This document shows positions 54,501-62,760 of a DNA stretch of 64,000 bases, piece by piece. A program made the position numbers and the translations under genes. The stretch is from Flavobacterium sp. NG2 (GTDB taxonomy: Bacteria > Bacteroidota > Bacteroidia > Flavobacteriales > Flavobacteriaceae), in assembly GCF_034119845.1 (NCBI RefSeq), contig NZ_CP139420.1:1528001-1592000 (forward strand). The letters run 5' to 3'. The notes under the pieces are model-generated. The model was not told where the DNA came from, searched no databases, and saw only the letters and a list, made by a program, of their open reading frames with translations. Positions within the stretch are counted from its first letter, which is position 1. Each line of letters starts with the position of its first letter.

Positions 54501-55131
54501 TTCTTTTTTGGAGGTTCTCCTCTTTTTTAATTTTTAGCTTTGTTAGTTTTAATTTGAATAACTCCTCAAGTTGTTCTTTTAGGCTGTCTTTTAAAATCTC
54601 TTTGGTTTTGTCATTTTTGAGATAATTCTTTTTGACATCTAATGCTGTTTTTAGCAAAGTATCATCCAAGAAAGAAAGAAGTTCTGAAGAATAATTATAA
54701 TCTATTTTATTGTTTTTGAATTGAATTTGATCATGATAAAAATGAGTATAAAAATTACGTAGTTCATTGATAGCATCAATCAAATAGTTTAAATGCTGCG
54801 TAAAGTATTCACGCCTTTTAATCTCACATTTATTAAAACGCAAATCTTCAATAGATAAGTTTAAGAAGTTGATTACCGGTAAATACTCTGTTAGTATTCT
54901 AATACCTCTTTCCCAGTCAACAATACTACAATTATTTGTAAAATAGTTAGTTATGATTGTTTTTGGACTCTTTTCATTTTTATTTATCTGCAATCTATTT
55001 TTAAATTCAATAAAAATGGCTTCTATATTATCAAATGCCAGGTTGAAGTATCCTGCAAAATAATGTTTGTCAGCTGACAAGTAAGGATTAAAATCAGTTT
55101 GTTTAGTTTGGGTGTTTTCTATTAAATTCAT
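51559..55131 (-). CDS. cas13b: Cas13b, type VI-B RNA-guided RNase
   Basis: The 1190-residue protein is the RNA-guided RNA-cutting effector of a type VI-B system. Two HEPN motifs R-x4-H mark it: R125-N-F-Y-T-H130 in NELRNFYTHFYHD near the N-terminus, and R1144-N-K-F-A-H1149 near the C-terminus (MIRNKFAHNQMPSKEL). HEPN sites at opposite ends are the VI-B layout. Length, high Lys content and the adjacent matching array agree. It makes its own crRNA in known members. Its stop is 100 bp from the array. No csx27- or csx28-like membrane gene and no cas1/cas2 are nearby. It faces the array convergently and looks complete. Confidence 0.95.
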   Translation of the reverse strand: MNLIENTQTKQTDFNPYLSADKHYFAGYFNLAFDNIEAIFIEFKNRLQINKNEKSPKTIITNYFTNNCSIVDWERGIRILTEYLPVINFLNLSIEDLRFNKCEIKRREYFTQHLNYLIDAINELRNFYTHFYHDQIQFKNNKIDYNYSSELLSFLDDTLLKTALDVKKNYLKNDKTKEILKDSLKEQLEELFKLKLTKLKIKKEENLQKRKEQKKAGEIQDKIYSIPDNENILNSIYNDAFSKLLFKNSITGDTNLKDSSKSAINQYNSPKEFDYSLPISTSGIVFLLSLFLSKREIEDFKSNIKGYKGKVVKEDLEKNNSLLFMATHRVYSTLAFKGLKYRVKTTAFDKETLLMQMIDELSKVPDCVYQSLNATKQKEFIEDINEYYKDNEENQENLENSHVVHPVIRKRYEDKFNYFALRYLDEFANFPTLKFQLHLGNYIHHSQQKTINQTTITSERLIKEKINVFGNLSKAGNLKRKFLDEQENTELGWEFFPNPGYNFVGNNIPIYIKLEETKAHIIHLEKEKIKEEIYKKEGRTGRSNNKPTKEQVLEKILKNNENFKQGDPTAFLSLNEIPALLYELLVKNKSKKDNAGRDIAAKEIEDVLRDKIIEQFNAIKNVDANLDLPKDKFPKKLSKGTNTIVVDYDKLKRDIETEINLTTEKLETINSNKIEVRKHEKAPQREKSKFRKYVFYTSEKGTEASWIANDLKQFMPQKVKENWKGYQHSELQRTLAFYEHTKDETSSLLSVWNFSNDTIGTEISNCFKKRTFEDFYEAYLNQRLAYFEQKKTQFDDNKNDSKILKILTKELYRFFKQKNYQIQPLSTQVKRLLAKPTCFPKGIFDSKPTRILGLDFKENKEQFADWFVYANDSQHQFQTFYDTNCYKRAYTNKYQFTEKQYSNFVMRQEGEIRKQKNRDLFTKLMVDDLFFKVFNTEINTPLTDFFQSKQERIQNQITADLQNNKQKGDLSENIKKENFIWNKEVSIKLQNSDVSEFVKLKNVGKFRKYERDQRIQTFIGYEPEIKWNVYLEHNWNLKYDSKPIHNFQTQILDYEKIRSEKLLKQILLFEKKIYELVLDKNELLDKDKNPNFSLYIQRFLNLTYSLNDQELVFFDINFSTKKFEYEVLNFSETIQKAYVLIMIRNKFAHNQMPSKELYDFCQSISKKESTDTYACYYYKIVKLIISHFKI

Positions 55132-55216
55132 AATTATCTCTTTTTGCTAATATACCCAATTAAAGAAAAAGAGTACGAATAAGTTATCAACAATAAAGCA
55201 AGGTTTTTCGTCTAGT

Positions 55217-55243
55217 TTGCCTTTGAATAAAAACGTATCTTTA
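55217..55243 (+). promoter_or_regulatory. promoter for the antitoxin-like gene
   Basis: TTG at 55217-55219 is followed after 16 nt by TATCTTTA (55236-55243), one base off TAnnTTTG. The GTG start lies 20 bp further on. Confidence 0.45.
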
Positions 55244-55263
55244 CATTAATAAATCTATGAAAA

Positions 55264-55527
55264 GTGAATATCGAAGTGCGTAAAAAACAGATAATCAGGA
55301 AAATAAAAGAGGTTCAGGGCGAAAAGTTATTGGAGCTAATAGATGCTGTTTTAAACCGTAACCCTATAGTTGCATATACTATTGACGGAAAATCGTTGAC
55401 TTCTGTGGAGTATAGCAAGCACATTGAATCGATAAGCAATGCTGTTGCAGACGGTGCTGAAACTTACACTTCTGAGCAAGTTCGTACCTCTATTTTGGAA
55501 AGAAAAAAGTTGATTTTAAAGAAATAG
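55264..55527 (+). CDS. small antitoxin-like protein, orphan
   Basis: The 87-residue protein starts at GTG. An ATG at 55257 is in another frame and stops soon. The sequence IRKKQIIRKIKEVQGEKLLELIDAVLNRN followed by a short link and SVEYSKHIESISNAVADGAETYTSEQVRTSI resembles small Bacteroidota antitoxins found before RelE-type toxins. No toxin follows: the next gene is a globin on the other strand. It starts 132 bp from cas13b, divergently. It has no membrane segment, so it is not csx27 or csx28. Confidence 0.55.
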   Translation: MNIEVRKKQIIRKIKEVQGEKLLELIDAVLNRNPIVAYTIDGKSLTSVEYSKHIESISNAVADGAETYTSEQVRTSILERKKLILKK

Positions 55528-55633
55528 AATTCGTAACATCCGTGTGCCATTAATTCAATTATTGAAAAAATTACTTCTCCACTTTTTCTAAATATTCCAG
55601 TTTGGTTTTCGTTAAAACGAGTTGGTATTGTTT

Positions 55634-56020
55634 TTATTCTTTATTATGCATATTCCTAAAATAATCAATTTTATAAAAGAACATTTCGGCCATATTGAAC
55701 GCTCTTAATTTGGCTTCATCAGCAATGGCACCAGCGAACAAATGATCAACGGTAGCCGTGAAAATTTCCATCCAGCGATTAAAATGTTCTTTCTCTACTG
55801 GTAAATGTTTGTGTGGAGGAAACGGACTCCCAGAATACGTATGAACTTCTAATAGAATGGTTTGCCAAAAACGGTACATTTTTTCCAGATGTTCTGGCCA
55901 GCGGTCACGTATTTTGTCATTAAAAACAGGGCCTATTAACGGGTCTTGCTGTACTTTGTCATAAAACGTATTAACTAGGAGTTTGATGTCGTCTAGGGTA
56001 GTAATATCATGTGTAGGCAT
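55634..56020 (-). CDS. group III truncated globin
   Basis: The 128-residue protein matches group III truncated haemoglobins in length and pattern: LLVNTFYDKVQQDPLIGPVFND, WPEHLEKMYRFWQTILL (B to E helix part with aromatic residues), PPHKHLPVEKEHFNRWMEIFTATVDHLF. The proximal His is probably the one in PHKHLPVEKEHFNRW. Such proteins bind haem and are linked to NO or oxygen chemistry. It is monocistronic, between the antitoxin-like gene and ilvA. Confidence 0.88.
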   Translation of the reverse strand: MPTHDITTLDDIKLLVNTFYDKVQQDPLIGPVFNDKIRDRWPEHLEKMYRFWQTILLEVHTYSGSPFPPHKHLPVEKEHFNRWMEIFTATVDHLFAGAIADEAKLRAFNMAEMFFYKIDYFRNMHNKE

Positions 56021-56210
56021 ACTGTTGTTTTAATTTGATGTTGCAAAAACAATTATAAGGTATTGGGAAATAATAGTTTACTGAAATAACTTCTTTTGTG
56101 TCGAAAATGAAATGATTAAACTCTTAGGATTTGAAATTTGTGTCAATTTCCATTCAAGAATTAAGTTGATAAAGAGATTAATATGCGAATTAGCGGTACT
56201 AAAAAATCGG

Positions 56211-57455
56211 TTACCCAATCAACTGCGTGAATAAATCGGGCATTTCGTTTAGGTATTTGTACTCAAAACCTTTGCTGGTCATGTTGTTTTTGATGGCTTG
56301 AATATCATTTCTGTTTTTTAATTCTAAACCTACGACAACTGTACCCACTTCTCGATTGTTTTTTTTGTTATATTGAAAATAAGTAATATCATCGTTTGGG
56401 CCTAAAATATCATTCACAAATTCCTTCAAAGCTCCCGGTCGTTGCGGAAACTGTATTAGGAAATAATGCATTAAGCCTTCGTACAATAACGAACGCTCTT
56501 TAATTTCGGCGGTACGTTCAATGTCGTTATTACTACCACTAACAATACAAACCACTGTTTTTCCTTTTATTTGGTCTTTGTAGAAATCGAGCGCCGAAAT
56601 CGTCAACGCACCTGCTGGCTCTACTACCATAGCTTCTTCATTATACAATCTCAAAATAGTGGTGCACACCTTGCCTTCGGGAATGAGAATGATATCATCC
56701 AGATTCTTTTTACAGATTTCGAATGTCAGATCTCCAACTTGTTTTACGGCAGCACCATCTACAAATTTATCGATGGTTTCCAGAGGGATATTTTTGCCAT
56801 TGTCGATTGAATTTTTCATTGACGGAGCGCCTAATGGCTCTACACCTATGAGTTTGGTTTGTGGACTTAGTTGTTTAAAAACGGTAGTCAATCCAGATGC
56901 CAGCCCGCCACCTCCAATTGGAATAAATAAATAATCAATAGGTTTTTTGTGTGCATCTAGAATCTCTAAGCCTACAGTTCCTTGGCCCGCAATCACATCA
57001 ATATCGTCAAAAGGATGAACGAAAATTTTATTGTTTTTAACGGTGTCTTTCATCGCTGCAGCAAAAGCATCATCAAAAGTATCCCCAATAAGAACAATTT
57101 CGACAAATGATTTTCCAAACAATTCCACTTGTTTTATTTTTTGTTTGGGAGTTGTAGTGGGCATGTAAATTGTACCCTTGATTTGGAGCAAATGACAAGA
57201 ATATGCGACTCCTTGTGCGTGATTTCCAGCACTGGCGCAAACAATTTCTTTAGGAGTGTCTTCTTTGGGTAAGCTACTCATTTTGTTATAAGCACCTCTT
57301 ATTTTGTAGGAACGTACAATTTGTAAATCTTCCCTTTTTAATAAAATAGTAGCCTGAAACTCTTCGGATAAATTTAGGTTATGAGAGAGTGGGGTTACAG
57401 GTACTACTTCTTTCAATTGTTTTGTTGCTTCTTGTATTTTTTCAAATAAATCCAT
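56211..57455 (-). CDS. ilvA: threonine ammonia-lyase (threonine deaminase)
   Basis: IlvA turns threonine into 2-oxobutanoate, the first step to isoleucine. The 414-residue PLP enzyme has Lys51 in SYKIRGAYNKM, the phosphate loop SAGNHAQGVA, and the glycine loop IPIGGGGLASGL. A C-terminal regulatory ACT-like part (about 325-414, FLIQFPQRPGALKEFVNDILG) makes it the short biosynthetic form with one regulatory unit. A hairpin followed by seven T lies just upstream and may attenuate it. Confidence 0.95.
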   Translation of the reverse strand: MDLFEKIQEATKQLKEVVPVTPLSHNLNLSEEFQATILLKREDLQIVRSYKIRGAYNKMSSLPKEDTPKEIVCASAGNHAQGVAYSCHLLQIKGTIYMPTTTPKQKIKQVELFGKSFVEIVLIGDTFDDAFAAAMKDTVKNNKIFVHPFDDIDVIAGQGTVGLEILDAHKKPIDYLFIPIGGGGLASGLTTVFKQLSPQTKLIGVEPLGAPSMKNSIDNGKNIPLETIDKFVDGAAVKQVGDLTFEICKKNLDDIILIPEGKVCTTILRLYNEEAMVVEPAGALTISALDFYKDQIKGKTVVCIVSGSNNDIERTAEIKERSLLYEGLMHYFLIQFPQRPGALKEFVNDILGPNDDITYFQYNKKNNREVGTVVVGLELKNRNDIQAIKNNMTSKGFEYKYLNEMPDLFTQLIG

Positions 57456-57470
57456 TCTTTATTTTAGTAT

Positions 57471-57495
57471 AAAAAAACCTCTCGAAAAAGAGAGG
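57471..57495 (-). terminator. hairpin 15 bp before ilvA: terminator or attenuator
   Basis: On the minus strand CCTCTC pairs with GAGAGG around TTTTTC and is followed by TTTTTTT, ending 15 bp before the ilvA ATG. It lies about 155 bp after the DUF4136 stop, so it may end that transcript or attenuate ilvA. I see no leader peptide rich in Ile, Leu or Val. Confidence 0.55.
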
Positions 57496-57649
57496 CTTTA
57501 TTTGGTTTAACAGTTGTACACTTTATCTAATTACAACATCTCAATTTTAAATTAAAACGGATGTTAGTCTTTATGATAGAATCCTGCTTTATCGTTTTAT
57601 TGTCCTATTGTAAAAATAAGGATTTAATATGAATTTCAATTAGTAGGGA

Positions 57650-58192
57650 TTATTTTTTATCTTTAGTAGGCGGGTACTGTGCTAATATTTTAGCAACAAA
57701 CTCATTAATTTGTTTTTCTTTTCTAGCTCGGTCTTGAGTTAAAGTGCCAACACCTTCTCCTTCCCAAATCAATTCTTTTTTCTTGGCATCAATTAAATCG
57801 ATGTATAAAGTACCTTCAGGAGTTGAGTTGATATAGGTTTGGTTACCTCCCCAAAAAAACGGACTCCATCCCCATCCCCAACCGTAGCCAAATCCAGCAT
57901 TAAATTGATTGACGTCTAGACGTTCTCTCTCTTTGGTAATGATGTTTACCAATAAATCGGGATTTTCACTTTTGGTCATTCCCTTTTTCATTAATTCGTT
58001 ATCTATGGCTCTAAGGATTCTTTTTTTGTCAAATTCTGAAATCTGTACTTTATCAATTCCTGTTTTATGAAAAGCATAGGTTTTATATTGGCTAAAATCA
58101 GCTTTAGAGTCATAATCAGCATTTACATGAACACTACTACAAGAGCTCATAATAAAAACCAACAATATCGGTAAAAGTTTAAGTGTTTTCAT
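57650..58192 (-). CDS. DUF4136-domain lipoprotein
   Basis: The 180-residue protein has a lipobox (LLVFIMSSC, Cys18). The DUF4136 pattern is clear: VNADYDSKADFSQYKTYAFHKTG, ILRAIDNELMKKGMTKSENPDLLVNIITKERE, GTLYIDLIDAKKKELIWEGEGVGTLTQD. A Gly/Trp-rich loop (GFGYGWGWGWSPFFWGG) is in the middle. The function of the family is unknown, and it is found on the envelope. It is separate from ilvA. Confidence 0.9.
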   Translation of the reverse strand: MKTLKLLPILLVFIMSSCSSVHVNADYDSKADFSQYKTYAFHKTGIDKVQISEFDKKRILRAIDNELMKKGMTKSENPDLLVNIITKERERLDVNQFNAGFGYGWGWGWSPFFWGGNQTYINSTPEGTLYIDLIDAKKKELIWEGEGVGTLTQDRARKEKQINEFVAKILAQYPPTKDKK

Positions 58193-58309
58193 AATGCAGT
58201 TTTTTATATTAAATTGATGTTTAGGTGGTTATACCTATGTAAAAGGCTCAAAAATCATACCAAAGGAGGACTTTACGCAACTGTGTCTGATTCGAAAAAA
58301 GGGAGCAAT

Positions 58310-58510
<201 letters not shown>

Positions 58511-58542
58511 TTAATTACTACAAATTTATAACTTTAAGAGGA

Positions 58543-58869
58543 ATGTTTTTTATAGTTTCTAAATATTTAATTCCTAAAGGATTTCGAGGATTGACTCTTT
58601 ATCCCTTTGTGTTTATGAAGTTTGTAGTTGACAAAGACAATCCTATTTTTGTTAATCACGAAAAAATTCACCTCCGCCAGCAAATTGAGTTGCTGGTTTT
58701 GCCTTTTTATATTTGGTATATAGTCGAATATCTTTTTAGGTTGGTTCAATATAGAAATCGATACCAAGCCTATAGAAATATCAGTTTTGAACGAGAAGCT
58801 TACGAGAACGAAACCAAATTAGACTATCTCAAGTATAGAGGAATGTACCGCTTTGTTAAGTTTTTGTAA
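58543..58869 (+). CDS. minimal HExxH membrane protein, putative zinc peptidase
   Basis: The 108-residue protein has FVNHEKIHLRQQIELL, an HExxH motif (HEKIH), followed by a membrane segment (LLVLPFYIWYIVEYLFRLV) and a later FEREAYENE that could give the third Glu ligand. This order is like a very short gluzincin (M48/M56-type) core. Such short proteins are widespread in flavobacteria, but I know no proven activity for them. It starts 57 bp after the start of the divergent DUF5522 gene. Confidence 0.6.
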   Translation: MFFIVSKYLIPKGFRGLTLYPFVFMKFVVDKDNPIFVNHEKIHLRQQIELLVLPFYIWYIVEYLFRLVQYRNRYQAYRNISFEREAYENETKLDYLKYRGMYRFVKFL

Positions 58870-59110
58870 ACCATCTGGATTTTTTTAAACCATTTAAGAA
58901 AAGTAAGAATAGATAAGAGTTATGTGTTTTTTAAACATATAAGTCATTTAAGTTTATATGCTTACTTTGAGGATTTTAAACCATTTAAGAAATGTGAGAA
59001 TAATAAGTATTTCAACGGAACTTAATAAGCTAAAACTTCCAAGACTTAGCTGTTATTTTTTTACGATACTGTTTTATTGTTCTTATATTTCTTAAATGGT
59101 TTAAAAACTC
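58870..59110. repeat. CCATTTAAGAAA repeats, direct and inverted
   Basis: AAACCATTTAAGAA begins at 58887 and a longer copy (TTTTAAACCATTTAAGAAAT) begins at 58974. An inverted copy (TTTCTTAAATGGTTTAAAA) ends at 59106. They fill the gap before the deaminase gene. No gene is seen in the gap. Confidence 0.65.
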
Positions 59111-59155
59111 TATATGGTTTAAAACTTTAAAGGCACTAATATGTTTTATAATTTT

Positions 59156-59163
59156 TACTTTTG
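59156..59163 (+). promoter_or_regulatory. -7 promoter element for the PLP deaminase gene
   Basis: TACTTTTG is a full -7 match and ends 16 bp before the TTG start at 59179. Confidence 0.55.
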
Positions 59164-59178
59164 TAGAAAACACTAGCC

Positions 59179-60075
59179 TTGAACCAGAAGATTCCCATTC
59201 AATTCCCAAACAATATCTCTGTTTACATCAAACGTGAGGATTTGATTCATCCTTTTGTTTCTGGAAATAAATTTAGAAAACTCAAATACAATCTGCTTCA
59301 AGCAAAAAAAGAATCAGCAACTACATTGTTGACTTTTGGAGGAGCCTATTCCAATCACATTGCGGCGGTTGCTTTTGCGGGTAAGGAACAACATTTCAAA
59401 ACTATTGGCGTTATTCGTGGGGAGGAATTAGTAACTAAGGTTCAAGAAAATCCAACGTTAAAATTTGCGCAAGAATGTGGGATGCAATTCGAGTTTGTAA
59501 GCCGTGAAGACTATCGCTTGAAGCAGGAGGAGGCTTTTATGATTCGTTTAAAAGAGAAGCATGGTTTTTTTTACCTCATTCCTGAAGGTGGAACGAATGC
59601 TTTAGCGATTCAAGGTTGCGAAGAGATTTTGACTAAAGAGGATGCTGTATTTGACTACGTTTGTTGTGCCGTGGGAACGGGTGGAACCATTTCGGGGATT
59701 ATTAATAGTGCTTTGCCAGACCAAAAAGTTTTGGGTTTTCCAGCCTTAAAAGGGGATTTTTTAAAAGATGAAATTTGTACTTTTGTAAAAAATAAAAATT
59801 GGGAGCTTATTCAAAACTACCATTTTGGTGGTTATGGGAAAGTAAATCAAGAGTTGGTTACTTTTATTAATCACTTTTATGAGGAAACGAAAATCCCATT
59901 AGACCCCATTTATACCGGGAAAATGGTTTTTGGTATATTGGATTTAATTCAAAAAAACTATTTTCCAGCCAATTCAAAAATTCTATTGATTCATACTGGA
60001 GGTTTACAAGGAGTTGCAGGGATGAATGAAAGATTAAAAAATAAAAAATTACCAATTATAAAAATTCATGATTAA
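59179..60075 (+). CDS. ACC deaminase/D-cysteine desulfhydrase-family PLP enzyme
   Basis: The 298-residue enzyme starts at TTG. It has YIKREDLIHPFVSGNKFRKLKYN with the PLP Lys31 in SGNKFRKL, LTFGGAYSNHIAA, GTGGTISG and HTGGLQG. These are the marks of the ACC deaminase/D-cysteine desulfhydrase group of fold-type II enzymes. The exact substrate (1-aminocyclopropane-1-carboxylate or D-cysteine) is not fixed by these motifs, and many Bacteroidota members are simply D-amino acid lyases. The next gene overlaps its last 8 bp. Confidence 0.85.
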   Translation: MNQKIPIQFPNNISVYIKREDLIHPFVSGNKFRKLKYNLLQAKKESATTLLTFGGAYSNHIAAVAFAGKEQHFKTIGVIRGEELVTKVQENPTLKFAQECGMQFEFVSREDYRLKQEEAFMIRLKEKHGFFYLIPEGGTNALAIQGCEEILTKEDAVFDYVCCAVGTGGTISGIINSALPDQKVLGFPALKGDFLKDEICTFVKNKNWELIQNYHFGGYGKVNQELVTFINHFYEETKIPLDPIYTGKMVFGILDLIQKNYFPANSKILLIHTGGLQGVAGMNERLKNKKLPIIKIHD

Positions 60076-60850
60076 AAAAATCACTTCTATTCTACTCTTG
60101 ACTGTATTAATTGGTTGTAATTCATCTAAATCGACAATTACTACTTCAAAAAATAAAAGAAATACTTCGTCAGGGGTAAGTCGTTCAAGTTCCAATTCGG
60201 GGAGTACAAATGAAGTTGTTAATTCTTATGTTAATCAGTATAAGGATGTAGCGATGAAGAATATGAAAAAGTATGGAATTCCTGCGAGTATCATCTTGGC
60301 ACAAGGAATTTTAGAATCAGGAGCAGGAAAAAGCGATTTGTCTCAGTCTGCTAATAATCATTTTGGAATTAAATGCCACAATGATTGGTTGGGAGAAAGC
60401 GTTAGACATGATGACGATTCTAGTCAAGAATGTTTTAGAAAATACAGAAACTCTGCAGAATCATACGATGATCATGCTAATTTTTTGATTGGAAAAAGTC
60501 GTTATGCTAGCTTATTTGATTTATCAAAAGACGATTATAAAGGATGGGCTAGAGGATTGCGAAAAGCGGGATATGCTACAGACCCTCGTTATCCAGAAAA
60601 ATTAATTTCGTATATCGAACGCTACGATTTGGCACAATACGATGCGCAAGTATTAGGAAAAAAATATGTGTACTCAAATTCATCGAATAATTCCTCAAAT
60701 TCTGTTTCTGGACGTTACCATGAAGTTCAAAAAGGAGACACCCTTTATTCCATTTCAAAAAAATACAATGTTTTGATCGAAGATATCAAACGAAAAAACA
60801 ACCTGTCAGACAATACATTGTCGATAGGGCAACAAATTATTATCAATTAA
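60068..60850 (+). CDS. lipoprotein glucosaminidase (GH73) with LysM
   Basis: The 260-residue protein has a lipobox ([10 protein letters not shown], Cys17) and a Ser-rich linker. A GH73 glucosaminidase domain (about 55-205) carries Glu83 in [18 protein letters not shown], and YDDHANFL...[28 protein letters not shown]-terminal LysM (about 217-260, [41 protein letters not shown]) binds the wall. It should cut peptidoglycan at the outer-membrane side. It overlaps the previous gene and precedes hemL. Confidence 0.93.
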   Translation: MIKKITSILLLTVLIGCNSSKSTITTSKNKRNTSSGVSRSSSNSGSTNEVVNSYVNQYKDVAMKNMKKYGIPASIILAQGILESGAGKSDLSQSANNHFGIKCHNDWLGESVRHDDDSSQECFRKYRNSAESYDDHANFLIGKSRYASLFDLSKDDYKGWARGLRKAGYATDPRYPEKLISYIERYDLAQYDAQVLGKKYVYSNSSNNSSNSVSGRYHEVQKGDTLYSISKKYNVLIEDIKRKNNLSDNTLSIGQQIIIN

Positions 60851-60872
60851 ATTAACAGCAACACCTAAAAGA

Positions 60873-62159
60873 ATGTTATATCAAAGAAGTAGTCAGCTTT
60901 TTGCTGAAGCAGAACAAGTAATTCCAGGAGGAGTAAATTCGCCAGTACGTGCTTTTAAAGCGGTAGGAGGAACGCCAATTTTTGTAAAAAGTGCCAAAGG
61001 TGCTTATTTGTATGACGAAGACGGAAATACATTAATTGATTATATCAACTCTTGGGGACCAATGATTTTGGGTCATGCTTTTGAACCTGTGGTGCAAGCA
61101 GTGATTGAAAAGGCAAAATTGGGAACCTCTTTTGGGATGCCAACAGAATTAGAAACTCAAATTGCAGCATTAGCAGTTTCAATGGTGCCTAATATTGATA
61201 AAATACGTTTTGTGAATTCAGGAACCGAAGCTTGTATGAGTGCGATTCGTTTGGCTCGAGGTTTTACCAAAAGAGATAAAATCATCAAATTTGCAGGTTG
61301 CTACCACGGACATTCCGATTCGTTCTTGATTCAAGCCGGTAGTGGAGCGGTTACTTTTGGTTCACCTAATAGCCCGGGGGTTACAGAGGGAACAGCAAAG
61401 GATACATTACTAGCAACGTACAATGATTTAGAAAATGTAAAAACAGTAATTGAAGCAAATAAAAACGAAATTGCCGCTATCATTATTGAGCCAGTAGCAG
61501 GGAACATGGGATGTATTCCTCCTGTGGCAGGTTTTATGGAAGGATTAAGAAGCTTGTGTACTGAAAACGGAATCTTATTGATTTTTGATGAGGTCATGAC
61601 TGGCTTTAGATTGGCCAGAGGTGGTGCACAGGAATTATTGAATATCGATGCGGATATCGTTTGTTTTGGAAAAGTGATTGGTGGCGGATTGCCAGTAGGT
61701 GCTTTTGCTGCTCGTAATGAGATTATGAATTATCTAGCGCCACTAGGGCCTGTATATCAGGCGGGAACCTTGTCTGGGAATCCATTAGCAATGGCAGCTG
61801 GTTTAACAATGTTGCAAACATTAAATAATGATCAAGCAATTTTTCAAAGGTTAGCAGATAAAACGGCTTATTTGGCTGCAGGAATCGATAAAGTATTAAA
61901 AGCGAATAATGTGGTTTTTACAATCAACACAGTTGGCTCAATGATTTCCGTGCATTTTGATGCAGATCCAGTAGTTGATTTTAAATCAGCTTCAAAAGGT
62001 GATAATCCTACTTTCAAGAAATTCTTTCACGGTTTGTTACAAGAAGGGATTTATATCGCACCTTCTGCTTATGAAACTTGGTTTATCACAGATGCTTTGA
62101 CTTATGAAGATTTAGATGTTACTATTCAAGCTATTGATAAAGTTTCAAAGACTTTTTAA
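60873..62159 (+). CDS. hemL: glutamate-1-semialdehyde 2,1-aminomutase
   Basis: HemL turns glutamate-1-semialdehyde into 5-aminolevulinate for haem. The 428-residue PLP enzyme has [36 protein letters not shown] and the catalytic Lys267 in [30 protein letters not shown] and the C-terminal YETWFI are typical. It is 22 bp after the glucosaminidase and has its own terminator. Confidence 0.97.
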   Translation: MLYQRSSQLFAEAEQVIPGGVNSPVRAFKAVGGTPIFVKSAKGAYLYDEDGNTLIDYINSWGPMILGHAFEPVVQAVIEKAKLGTSFGMPTELETQIAALAVSMVPNIDKIRFVNSGTEACMSAIRLARGFTKRDKIIKFAGCYHGHSDSFLIQAGSGAVTFGSPNSPGVTEGTAKDTLLATYNDLENVKTVIEANKNEIAAIIIEPVAGNMGCIPPVAGFMEGLRSLCTENGILLIFDEVMTGFRLARGGAQELLNIDADIVCFGKVIGGGLPVGAFAARNEIMNYLAPLGPVYQAGTLSGNPLAMAAGLTMLQTLNNDQAIFQRLADKTAYLAAGIDKVLKANNVVFTINTVGSMISVHFDADPVVDFKSASKGDNPTFKKFFHGLLQEGIYIAPSAYETWFITDALTYEDLDVTIQAIDKVSKTF

Positions 62160-62183
62160 TATCTTTTAAAGGATATAACAAAA

Positions 62184-62210
62184 AAAACTTCCAGAATTTC
62201 TGGAAGTTTT
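62184..62210 (+). terminator. terminator of hemL
   Basis: AAAACTTCCAGAA and TTCTGGAAGTTTT form a near-perfect stem followed by a T run. It also faces the minus-strand gene ending at 62232. Confidence 0.85.
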
Positions 62211-62231
62211 TTCGTTTTGTTACAATAGAGA

Positions 62232-62606
62232 CTATTCTTCAGATTCAGAAGCTTTTTTCTTTTTTCCTTCTCCACCCTGACCTTTTCTTTGGTCCATGTT
62301 AGCTTTCCATTTTTCAAATTGTTCAGGAGTAAGAACTTCTTTTAGTTTTTTCCCGTTTTCTTTCATTTTTGCACGGTTCTCTTCTTTGTTTTCAGGATTT
62401 TCTTTTACTGCTTTTCTTATAGCTGTTTGTTCTTCAAGAAGTACTGCTACTTTTTTTTGTTGGTCTGCATTTAAAGATAGTTCTTCAGTCATTTTTTTAA
62501 CTCTCATTTCAGTGCTAACTTCATGACCACCTTTTTTCTTTTTTCCTTCTTGAGCAAATCCTGTTAAACCAATAGCTAATAAAGCTACTACAATTAATTT
62601 TTTCAT
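62232..62606 (-). CDS. small secreted helical protein, Spy/CpxP-like, paralogue 1
   Basis: The 124-residue protein has a signal peptide (LIVVALLAIGLTGFAQ) and a charged helical body with MTEELSLNADQQKKVAVLLEEQ and LKEVLTPEQFEKWKANMDQRK, the L-(T/S)-x-(D/E)-Q pattern of Spy/CpxP-type periplasmic chaperones. The Lys-rich end (GEGKKKKASESEE) is its own. It is a paralogue of the gene at 62761. A role in envelope protection is an inference from family resemblance. Confidence 0.7.
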   Translation of the reverse strand: MKKLIVVALLAIGLTGFAQEGKKKKGGHEVSTEMRVKKMTEELSLNADQQKKVAVLLEEQTAIRKAVKENPENKEENRAKMKENGKKLKEVLTPEQFEKWKANMDQRKGQGGEGKKKKASESEE

Positions 62607-62719
62607 TTTATTTAGTTGTTTTAAAAGTTTGTGATGATAAGACCAAGGAAGGTTTAAAAGGTTTAATGGTTTAATGAAAAATTAACATATTTGGTTGTTT
62701 TTTTATTTTAAGCAAAAAA

Positions 62720-62742
62720 AAATCCCGTACAAGACGGGATTT
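62720..62742 (-). terminator. terminator of paralogue 2
   Basis: AAATCCCGT and ACGGGATTT pair around ACAAG, with a T run on the minus strand, right after the stop at 62761. Confidence 0.75.
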
Positions 62743-62760
62743 TAGTTTGGTGCTATTTTT

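Noticed and set aside
55264..55527. A csx27- or csx28-type Cas13b accessory gene
   Set aside because: The product is 87 residues long with no membrane segment and looks like an antitoxin.
55571..55633. Twenty in-frame codons after the globin stop, ending in KTKLEYLEKVEK
   Set aside because: The globin already has family length at its stop. An open run this short is expected by chance in AT-rich DNA.
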